Of a stretch of DNA of 64,000 nucleotides, positions 46,697 through 56,599 are shown piece by piece (position 1 is the first letter of the stretch; every line of letters starts with the position of its first letter). The stretch is from Parascedosporium putredinis (Eukaryota > Ascomycota > Sordariomycetes > Microascales > Microascaceae). The position numbers were made by a program, and so were the translations under genes. Location: the NCBI GenBank assembly GCA_949357655.1, contig CASHTG010000007.1:868001-932000 (forward strand), in the 5' to 3' direction. Below the pieces are notes generated by a model that saw only the letters and a program-made list of their open reading frames with translations, was not told where the DNA came from and did no database searches.

Positions 46697-49640
46697 TTAC
46701 TGCGAGAGGGGTAGTGTGTAGGTGCACAGGGAGCGGCTGGGCCGGACACGACCGCCGTGTCTATCAAAGGTTTTGTCACATTCTAAGGATAAGTGCACCT
46801 CATTTTGGGACAGTTTGATGTCCAAATGTAGGACGATGCGATAATATCCCTCGCTCCGTTGCATCACCCGAGCCAATAGGTCGTGGTCATCCTCGAGTGT
46901 CGCCAAGTCATAGTCTAGGTCCGTGACCTGCATATCATTGTTTTCTATTTTGATGTTAGCGAGGCGTAACTATTCACGCGCGGAGGATGTAACGCCACGG
47001 CGGAAACTATGAGCCGACGGCGAGGGGCTGTAACCTACCGGAATGATCCTCTGAATATTGGGAAAACTTTGTGTCAGCGTCGTTGTTTCGTGAAACGACG
47101 ATTCTGACAGATCCTTTCCGAACGCCCGTCACGCTAATCTTCTGGACTAGCGTCACGCTCCTAGAAAGGGGCTTGGACTGATACATGAGATCGCCGCGCC
47201 GGAAAACCCAGTGAATTTGGTTTTTGGCGCGATGGACTTTGTCAAAAGCGTCGGTATATCTTTCCGGCCGGTGATGCTCCTCGCGCGCTTCTTTGGTCAT
47301 GATATTGCAGTACGGCAAGCGCTGAGAGACCACGACTCCCAAGTAGGCCTCTACTTGTTTGCTGGCCGTAGGGGCGAGCACTCCATGCCAAGACCCATGA
47401 TGACGCCTCCCATGCAGACGGCTGTCCAACTATCGTTTCTCTCGTCACTACCCCGGAAGAGCAGCAATCTTTTATTTCGGGCCATCTCGTTGAGCTTTTG
47501 AAATAGGTACTCGTTTCTCGAGAAGCCACCAGAGAGGAAAATGGCGCTCGCGGGACGACGGGTCCACGAGTCGACCTGCACCAATTGCTGTTCGGTCAAC
47601 TCGATGGTGCGATCGACTGATGTTTTGAACAGGTCTTCCATATCTCTATGTGATAGAAGGAAATTGCCCCCTCGATGCCTTGGCTCGGGTCATCCCGATT
47701 GCCGATATCGCCGGGAAGCTCTACCGTAAAAGGTCGCGATTCGACCCGTCCTGGTGGTGTCCCGGCAAAGTTGTGCTTGATAATTTCGAATCTTTGCAGC
47801 AACCACTGCTCACCTCGTGTGTAGGTGACGTGTGAGCCACCCCCGTGAGTTAACCGTGGCCCATTACCGAGCGTCATCAGCTTCTGGTAGTTCTCGGACG
47901 AAAGCCTCTGTTTGACGAGGTCTAGGAAATTCCTGTCGATGACAGTTGCCCCCACGTTCTCGCCTAGATTTGATATATCGCACGGTTAGCCTTCTCTCCC
48001 TTTTAACATGGGCTCTTTGGTTTACTTTCGGTTTCTTTTTCTTTTTCACTGTGGGGAGGGGCTCGGGTAATAGATGCATTTTGACTCACCTGTTGGATTC
48101 GTGATCTTTTTAATTCTGAGATTTGGCGCGGGCTCTTCGACTTGGTAGGATAATAGATCCTAGTTGCGAGGGAAATATATGTGAGCAGGGAGTACATTTG
48201 CTACTTGGATGCGGAAATTGGGCCTGGATTGGTCCTTACTACCGTCCCGCCCCCGGCATCAACAACGACAAAAGACTCTTCCTAGATCAGCCACGGATGC
48301 ATACGGTTAGCCATACATCTCACTAGCAGCTATAGTACTTCTTCATGAAATGAATATCTTGAGGAAGCGTAAGATACCTTTTGCAAACTCCCCACGCCTT
48401 GCTCCGAAGCCGTGACGGCCGTATATTGAGCACACGCTTCCGGCTCCGTGACGAGGTAAACGGAGCCGGGTGTCGTCCTCAACGACGGAAAGGCGCCGTA
48501 ATTGCGGAAAGCCTCGTTTACGGCCCTAAACGTGGTGTTTTTCGCTCTTTGATCCCACTCCGCGGGATGGGTGATGACGAGATCGATGGGAAACCTGGCC
48601 AACAGCTCGGTCGCCGCACTTCGCTTCGCTTCAATGTCGGCTCGGACAGCTTTCGCCACCTCGGTAAGGTAAGCCGTCATGATTTGGGGCGAAGATTTGA
48701 TAAGGTGCTCGGGTACATTGCCATCCGAGGTGTCTCGGGCGGTAAAACGAAGCATACTTGCCTCGGCCAGAGTTCGTCTCAAGGCCTCGAGGGCGGTGGA
48801 CCTCGGGGGACCTCCAGCTCCAACTTTGTCCAGCGAATGATGACCGAGTTTTCGCGGATATTGTGGCCCCAACAGCCTCCACCCTGGGGATCGTACGTGA
48901 AAAGGGAGGGAACTTTGGGGATGGACTCGCCGCCGCCCCAATCCTGGACGACGAAAATGTCGGATAGTTTTAGCTGTTCGCCCAAGGTGAGTGCCCAAGC
49001 AACGCCTGTTCACGAAGAGAGGACATAAGATCAATTGAATTAGTAAAATATCCACATAGTACCCCGCGCGTTTTTCCTTGCCATTTCCTCGCAGCCCTCT
49101 CTTTTCTTTCTTCGACTCCTCTATTTCTATGCTTAGATGTCACGTACCGGTATACGTTGTGCCGTAATCGACACATATGACAAATCGAGGTCGAGCCGGT
49201 GAAGCGGGACGAGAAATATCCGCCGCGTCCTGTGGAAGGTCACCGTGAGTCTGTGGAAACTCATCGTGAGTCTGCGGAAGCTCATCGTGAGTCGGGGAAA
49301 ACCCATAGCGAGTCGCCGCGGCCTCGTCTTCGTATAGTGGCGGTGGGGAGCTGGGCGTCGCTTGGGAATGGTTGGTGTTGTGAGAGTGACCCGTAGTTTG
49401 AACTGCTGGCTGGCTAAGGAGAGCTGATCTAAGTGACTCGTGGTCCGGCGTCTCCCCGAGTCTCCAACGGTTCAACGGCAGTCTACTGTCACCGGAGCTC
49501 GGGGCACGCCGGCCTGTCGGGGTTGAAGAGAAACTTCTGACTTCTGACTCTCTCCCAGAGAGTGGGGCGCTTCTTTGGAAGGGTATAGGGCCTGAACTTT
49601 GTTGGCTCGTGGAGCCCGATCGTCGAGCTGGCGGAGACAT
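46697..49640 (-). CDS. Hsp70-like actin-fold ATPase with disordered N-terminal extension
   Basis: A protein of the fungal Hsp70/HSP12A-like group. My exon model is 49640-49148, 49005-48378, 48281-48240, 48159-48090, 47963-47039 and 46944-46697, all GT-AG. The first about 145 residues are Ser/Pro-rich and end with short THDELPQ-type repeats. The ATPase fold then follows: phosphate-1 CVDYGTTYTGVAWAL (joined across intron 1), a VVQDWGGGE block, DLVITHPAEWDQRAK, TEPEACAQY, phosphate-2 VVVDAGGGTVDLLSY (joined across two introns), and the adenosine motif FLSGGFSRNEYLFQKL. A C-terminal extension of about 160 residues has no chaperone substrate domain or lid. Length about 800 residues. Frame breaks near 48805, 47675 and 47355 are each repaired by one base. 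Likely a nucleotide-dependent regulator rather than a general chaperone; partner unknown. Confidence 0.78.
49244..49306 (-). repeat. 21-bp tandem repeat coding THDE units
   Basis: Three 21-bp copies (49244-49264, 49265-49285, 49286-49306) inside exon 1 of the Hsp70-like gene, coding a THDELPQ-type seven-residue unit. Some copy-to-copy changes. Likely polymorphic. Confidence 0.75.
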
Positions 49641-50568
49641 GGCGGAGGAAGGAGATGAGAGAGATAAGGATGAAGTGGCACGTGGTGGCGGAGGGAAGCG
49701 AGAAGAGTGTCGCCGGGCCGGGTACTAGTGAGTACAGCTTTTGTTCGTCTCGAGAATTTCTGTGGGAGAAGATACCAGATCCCCCTATAGAGCTATGAGG
49801 GAAGGCGCTCTATATCAGATGATCGCTGTTGGATTAGAGCTACACGACGGGAGCGTACCGGTAATGGGCCAGATGGAGTTGGGACTCCACTCTAATCGAG
49901 CTTCGGCATCGAGCGAGAGCCTGCCAGCCAGCCTGGTCTGCCACACACCAGACGTGTGTGTGTGTGACCAGCTTACTAGGGTCTCTACCAACCACCGGCC
50001 TGGGGCGGACTGTTTCGCAAGGTGGAAGACACCGCCTGCATGCGTCGACGAATGCGTGCGCGTATTACCAACGAAGGCCTAAAAATAAAGCAAGGGTAAT
50101 ATCGTCCAAAGCCCAAGTCTCCGACCCCACGCAAACTACCCATCCGTCACACCCAGCAGGCTCTGCAGGCTCTACTGGCCTTGGTCCACGGAGATGTTGT
50201 GAACCCAAGCTTTGTTTCTTTCTCTCTCCCATTCTTTCTCTCTCACGCACAATTGGTCTAGCCATTCGAGTTCCATCTACCATGGACCTCAGGTCGTCGA
50301 TCCGCGCCACGCCTCGCGAATTCATTTAGCTTGAGCAACTCACATTACTCCAGCCAAATTCTATTGAACCATATCCTCTGTTTCCTTTCTGGATTTTTCT
50401 TCTAATTCCTTCTCTCTTCCTTTGATATATCTATACGGGGAGCGTAGAAATTTGTTGTTAGCACGAAGCGTAAAATCAAAAGCTGGATCAATCCGAAGCC
50501 GCCGAGAGGGCACCGGCCGCCAACGTCAAAGGCATTCCACAGAGCATATAAGCCCTGACCTTGATCAA
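49641..50568. promoter_or_regulatory. shared divergent promoter region
   Basis: Lies between the start codons of the Hsp70-like gene (-) and the coiled-coil gene (+), so the pair may be co-regulated. Contains a short GT run near 49954-49966, a CT-rich stretch at 50214-50250 and another at 50380-50430 before the coiled-coil start. Frames inside are not recognisable. Confidence 0.45.
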
Positions 50569-53500
50569 ATGGCCTCTTTAACAGAGCTTACAGACTTACA
50601 ACCTTTGGGAGATAGCTCTGCGACTGCATCTCAAGTCCGTGAAGGTGGCGACGGGCGGAACGAACAATCAACCGCAGCCGTTTCATATCCGCCAGCAGGT
50701 CGGACTCCGATAAATTCTGGCCGACCAGCAAGAGACGCAACACCTGGCACAGAAGACCACGATGACCAAAAGTCGACGAAATATAAACATAGATTTTGTA
50801 GCGACAATGCTAGCCAAGCAGTGATTGTTGCGGAGATGGACAATTCAGCGCCGCAACCGGCGCGCCTTCCTCTTTGGGACAACATCAAGCCGTCGACCAC
50901 CGGCATGTGCAGGAGATGCCGGCGCAAGGCGACTTTGATAACGCGGTGCCTCATGGCCATCCTCCGAAACAAGAATATTCTTTACCCCTGACGCAACAAC
51001 CGCGCACGGGGTTAGGGATGGTAACTAGTACAACTCATCCTGTGCTAGGGAGTTCACCGGATACTCGTCCTCGTCGGGAAAATCCGACAAGCGGAAGACC
51101 GGCGTCGTTGAACAGGGCGCCCGAACGCCCGACCTCTTCATTCCCTCTCCCTGTCCAAGATAATCGTCACCCTGCGCCTCAGGCGCCGGCGCCGACGCCG
51201 GGCCACTTCATACCGGTACAAGGATATGAGGGACAACAGAGACCCCATCGCCCTCAACCTGGCACCATCACGAATAATGGCCGGGCTCAGCACATTATGG
51301 CAGCCCAAGCTTCTACAGCCTTGGGCAGAGGCCGCAGTCCCCAGCCCGCTTACATCGGACATGGAGGACAGCAACTCCTAGACCAGACCGGAGAACCCGT
51401 TTATACTGAAACTTCCCGGATGCCAAATGATGCTCCCACCCAACAAACCCCACAGTGGTGGATAACCACCGCGCAGGCCACGCCTGCCTTCCAGGACACT
51501 CAACATGATGGTGGGAGCAGACGCGCAGGCGACAGCGCAATGGGTGCGCAACCGCGTTTGTACGAGGCTGAGGGCCGGGCAAACATGAGAGAGCCCATGA
51601 TGTCTCCCGACAGCTTTGAGAATCCGACCACATCCGGAAATTTCTCGAGTGCTGGGCCGGCTGGGGCGAATAGGTCCCCGATGATCAACCAAGCACACGA
51701 CCAACACAGCCCTGGCATTCGCCGCTCCGCGGGTGGAAATTCGACATTAGATGAATCTTATGGTCAGGGTGTAGCTAGCCCAAGCGAATGCACAATGGGG
51801 GAACACCAGCCGCATGATAGGGATGGCCAGCACGCTCAGGTCGACGAGCCGACTCAGGATGAAATTGTGTGTAGTGGGCCCGTTGGCAGCCACCGCAGGA
51901 ACAGTAAAAAGGCATTGAGAAGAAGGAGAAGAAAGAGAGCAGGGAGAAAGGGGGAAAGGGGGAAGGCTCCTCGCCAGGATAGAAGAGTTGCATTTCGGAA
52001 CCCGTTCAAGTCTGGTAGAACAACGTTAAAGGTCGGCTTGTCGTCGCACGATCCTCCCGGAATAATGAAGCGACTCGAGACCATTATACAATGTTACGAC
52101 ATACAAGTGACCGCGGGTGCCGACGAAGTATCGGCCATATCGTCATGGATATCGGAAAGTGTTGAGTTTGAAAGGCGCCTGAATGAATTGACAACGGCCA
52201 AGGTCAAGGAAGCCGATGCCAAGGTCAAGGAAGCCGGGGCCAAGGCAGACTACTATTGGAATGAGTGGGTGAGGGTAGGAACGGCGGCGAATGCTGCGGA
52301 AACCAAAATTCAAGAAGCCTCCCAGGCGATTGAGGAAATGGAGATCATAGTCAAGCAGACAAGAGAAGATAACCAGAGATTGCAGGGGTTGTTACGGGAG
52401 AAAAAAACAGTTATCACGAGTTGGAGAGGGAGTTGGGCGATACGAGGTTCAATCTGGGGAAACTGCGCGAGGATTACCGTGCAGTGATTGACGCGGGTGC
52501 TGATATAGAGAGAGATCGGAACGACATCAAAAAAACTCTGGAGGCAGTCACGAGTGATCGAGACGCAGTCAAAAGAGATCGGGACGCAGTCATAGGAGAG
52601 CGAAAAGCCGCCTTGGAGGAGGTTGAGAAGCTCCGCCTCGACAACCAGCACTACCAGGACCACCACGAAAGGAACTGGACAAGATGGATGCGCACTACAC
52701 GTCTCAATACAACGAAATGGAAGGTCGCCACAATCGAGAACTGGCGGCCCGGACGCGGCACTTTTCCGACGAGATCAAGAAGCTGGAGACGCTCATGGCA
52801 ACCACGGGAAGCAACTACGCCGCCATGCCCGACCCCGACCTGCAAAGATGTTCGAGTCTATCGCGCAGAAGATAAGCCGCGTCTACCTCTTTGTGCACCG
52901 GCGAGACAGCCGCGCCGTGGACACAGACCTCGACCCGACGGGATATTTGACGCGCGCAGGACAGGGGGACAAGACGTGGACCAATTTTCTCAAAAGTCTA
53001 TGCTGGCGGATCCTAATCGAGGGTTTCTTCTACTATCCGCTCGGCTTCGGGGCTCTGGGGGTGAATGGGCAGGACGCATTCGCCGCAGTCTACCCGCTGC
53101 TTGCCGAGACCAAGGCGGGAGGTACGTACACTTGTCACACTTCCATCACCATAGAAAAAGCCAATACCACTATCGTCAATCGGCTCCCTCCACGTTCTCG
53201 TATTAGATAGCAAGCACTAATCAAAACCCCGCAGTGCGTGCAACCAGTGGAACAATCGTCCCGGTCGACAAAGAAACGAATGAGCTTCGCGCCCACATCT
53301 TCGAGCGCATCCTGCGGCAGGTCAAGGGAACTCTGAGGGGTAATCCCGAAGGCCTCTTTTCGGGGCTCTTTCGATCCAACGCCAGCAAAGTGACGGAGAC
53401 GCTGATTGACGCGCTGCAGCGAGCCTCGGGCGGCCTCCTCGACAAGGAGGCGAGCACCGAAATTGCGGATGTGGTGGAGAAGTTGGGCATCCTCGCGCTG

Positions 53501-53821
53501 GAGATGGGGTCGCAGCGCGCCCAGGTGTACCTGGAGTCCTGCGAGAATGGTTCGGAGCAAGTCGTGCCGGGGCCAAAGTTTGACTGCGCCGGCACCGACG
53601 TGTTAGGCGCGCGGGTGGTGGATATCATGACCCAACCCTGCCTGGCCAGGGCGGGCGACGGCCGGGATAACTCAAAGGTCCGCAAGGTCATTGTCAGGGA
53701 AGCTTCGTCCCACTGCGTTGAGGAAGCCTGGGCGGTGAAACCACACTGTTTGAAGCAAATATGTGAGAGGTGTCTATGTATTTCCGGTCCTGGCGAATCG
53801 AATTTTATTACACATGCTTAA
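50569..53821 (+). CDS. large coiled-coil protein with basic region and conserved C-terminal domain
   Basis: Unrecognised family. Exon 1 is 50569-53121 and exon 2 53235-53821 (GTACGT donor, GCAG acceptor); about 1,040 residues after repairs. In order: a disordered Pro/Gln/Gly-rich region (residues 1-440); a basic cluster SKKALRRRRRKRAGRKG that may be a nuclear signal or membrane binder; a coiled coil of about 250 residues with heptads such as AKVKEADAKVKEAGAKA, ERDRNDIKKTLEAV and RDAVKRDRDAVIGERKAALEE; and a globular end starting FESIAQKISRVYLFVHRRDS, with hydrophobic GFFYYPLGFGALG. The frame breaks near 50880-50960, 52405, 52670 and 52852 are each repaired by one base. The globular end has the conservation-like density of a real domain but I cannot name it. 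Divergent from the Hsp70-like gene. Confidence 0.6.
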
Positions 53822-54863
53822 CTGGCTTACACGAGCGGAAGCGGCTTGATGTGCGCCTTGTGATTGGTGACGGGGATTCCGAGTCTATGTCAATCCATGT
53901 ATGCATCCTGCAAGAGCCCAGCAATAAGTAGAGCCTTGTCTCTTTTGCAGTCTGCGACCTCACACCGGCTCCCCCTCTCCCTTCCGCCCCATTCGCCCCT
54001 TTGGCCCCCTTAGCCCCTTTGGCCCCCTTAGCCCCTTTGGCCCCCTTAGCCCCTTTGGCCCCATTCGCCCCGCCCTTTGCGTTACGATGTAAGGGTTATT
54101 ATCGAGGCCTGCACTTTGCCGATGCAGGCGGACTGTTTGTTCTTGGCTTCGGACGAAAAGGGATATACCACCGAGGCAGGCTCCAGCCTGCCCTTCTCTA
54201 ATCTATTCTTTCCTTCTACTTCATCGCATTTGTATCTCCATGTAGACTATACGTTCGTGTTCGACGTGGTGACAATCAGCAGGGATGTTGATGTTGGCAG
54301 ATCGCTAGGATCCTACATCCCATCTTGGGTTATAATGCCCCAGGGCCCGAGGAAGGGAGGCTATGAGTCTGTTCTAAACGAGGAAATGTAAAAAGAAAGC
54401 TGCCCATACGAGGAATGCGACTTCGAGGACGATCGAGGCGCCAGCCCCGTGTCCGCCCCCTTTGTGGCGTAGCCCCCAAGTTTTCCGCGGGTGGGCTAGC
54501 CCCAGGGTCGTTTGTGAAAGTCCTAGACTTGGCTATCGAGCAAAGCATGCCACAGTATCAGGTCCGCAGAAGGATTCGTTGTGTCTGAAGTTTTGTTAGG
54601 CGGTTTTACGGCCTCCTACGTCTTTCATAGCATATCACCATTCTCTAGCAGGACTTCGTGCCAGTCTTCTGCTTCGGGGCAAAAGCTATGGATGAGCGCG
54701 GCAAACCTGATCTTTCTCATTGTTCTATCGTTTGATACGCACACATATATACTACCCACATTCATTATTTCTCACCGCTAGGTATCCCCGCCCACCTCGT
54801 CGAGAATCAAGCTTTCTTCGACAACAGCAAATTTGCGTGCGTGCGTGCCGGTCGACGGCCGTC
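53822..54863. other. intergenic with 18-bp tandem repeat
   Basis: Between the coiled-coil gene and the multi-TM gene, both plus strand. Holds the repeat listed separately. The frame across the repeat reads as Ala-Pro-Leu units, but no gene structure supports it. The 54700-54863 part is probably the promoter of the multi-TM gene. Confidence 0.45.
53995..54066. repeat. 18-bp tandem repeat (4 copies)
   Basis: Three exact copies of GCCCCTTTGGCCCCCTTA and a fourth with a changed end. In one frame it codes for Ala-Pro-Leu units. It lies between two genes of the unusual 43.9-58.6 kb cluster and is likely length-variable. Confidence 0.85.
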
Positions 54864-56281
54864 ATGGCACACAACTCGCTATGGGCGCTTCCAGCGCAAC
54901 CGCTTCCGGATTCCAACCTTCTCGGCGCCATCTTCGTAACCATATGGTTCGTCCTCTCTCTGGCGTGTGCCGTCGCTATATACAAGATGGCCCGTAGAAT
55001 CAATCTTTCGAAGAACGAGGCCCGGAACTTTCTGGCGGGGACAGCCGTCTTGGCCGTGTAAGTGGAACGAAATTCCTTGCTGTACCATCCCCGGATAGAG
55101 AGAATCGGGCCAAATTCTCTGCCCTTTCCACTCCTTCTTCATATCGTACCCCAGGCTAATATGGGACGCGCTGCCCACTATAGATGGTACGTGCTTTCCG
55201 TCGTGGACAGATGGCTGCGCTACGAGAAAACGTCGGTTCCTTATGGATACATCCTTTGCAACCCCGCCGCGGAGACCGTGCGCATCATCTCGACCCTCTT
55301 TTACGTCTGGGGAACCTTCCTCATGGTGTGGAGGAGGCGGAGCACCGAGTCGAATCATACATCGAGTTTTGGAACATCACTCCCATCGTAGGGCTATACA
55401 TCGTGGGGATCATTTCGTTGATGTACGCCGGGTTCTACTGGGCGCTTGCTGCTTCGTGGCTGGCATTTGTGAGCTTGAATTCGATTGCCGACATCGCGAC
55501 CAAGTCCTCGGACATGTCCGTTGCTTCATCTGCCTTGTTCGTCCTGTTTAGTCTTTTCACCGTTGCCACCGCGATCTATTTCATGTGGTTCAAGGCCCGT
55601 CAGAAGCAAGGTCACGCCGCCACGGTGAGTATACTCGCCTTTCAAGGCCTTCCCGCTGAGCCCAATTGTCGGGCAAACCGTGTCTCCCCGCAGCATAGCA
55701 TCACCTGATGACGAGGAAGCGCTCTTTTTCTGACAACGTTGGTTCTGCTCCATATAGACTCGCGTCCCTCTTCTGCTCGCCGCCCTTCTTCTCCTCAGCC
55801 GGTCCATCTTCGACCTGGTTCTGGCGCTCAGTGCCCACCAGTCGAAGACCGGCATCCGGCAGCCAAACCTTGTCGTGCAAGACATCGGCCACGGCATCTT
55901 CACCACGCTCTTCCTCATCTTTGTAGCCAGGCATGCCCGAATAGTCTCCGGATCGTACGATCGCCACGGCCATACAGTCACGTCGATCACGGAGCGCACG
56001 CGCGGCTATATCCTCCAGGTCCTCGACCAGAAAACGCGGGGCGGGCGTGACGCGGCCCCGTTTTCCGGGAGCTTATTTCCGAAATCGAAAATGAAATACG
56101 CGCTAAACCATCGCTTGTCGAGAAGTTGACGTCGGACTCGGCCATGGATACAACCGGAAAGAAGAAGGCGGTACAGGACTGCCTGGCCGAATTGAAGAGG
56201 ACGTATGGCGACCTTAATCCCAAGGGCGGGGAGAGTGATATGGCGACTCGGTCGAGGCTGCACTTGCCTCGCCTCGGATGA
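54864..56281 (+). CDS. multi-pass (about 6-7 TM) membrane protein, unknown
   Basis: Exon 1 is 54864-55057 (GTAAGT donor); exon 2 starts near 55156 and ends 55624 (GTGAGT donor); exon 3 runs 55758-56281. Hydrophobic segments are seen in AIFVTIWFVLSLACAVAIY, VRIISTLFYVWGTFLMVW, ITPIVGLYIVGIISLMYAG, FYWALAASWLAFVSL, SALFVLFSLFTVATAIYF, VPLLLAALLLLSRSIFDLVL and IFTTLFLIFVARHA. The last 110 residues are hydrophilic and end in a helical, charged tail (ELISEIENEIRAKPS). No family I know; it lacks clear features of Pth11 or RTA1 proteins. Frame changes near 55156-55175, 55329 and 56065 are each repaired by one base; the exact exon 2 start is uncertain. Confidence 0.55.
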
Positions 56282-56599
56282 GACAGCGCCTCTGTCCTTC
56301 TTTGATTCGAGGACAAAGGGCCTTAACGGTAAGGGTGGTTAAGTACTTTACGTTGGGGAGGAGGTTCACATAATTTATCCCATAGAATCCTTGATTGAAA
56401 TTTTACCTAGAAGCATCCGCAGTAATTCATGATGATGAGGAATTGGCCTTAGCCGCCAATCGGGCGCTGTCCCGTACTACCTTGTCCTTACAATCTCTCA
56501 TTGATCTTTTTCACGTATCCCGTGTCCCATCCGTAACATGTCGATTCGCACGGTCGCCATCGTCACCGCCTCCCCGATGCCCATCTCCGTATCGTCCAC
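56282..56599. other. short convergent intergenic stretch
   Basis: 3' regions of the multi-TM gene (+) and the unknown protein (-). Nothing else seen. Confidence 0.5.
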
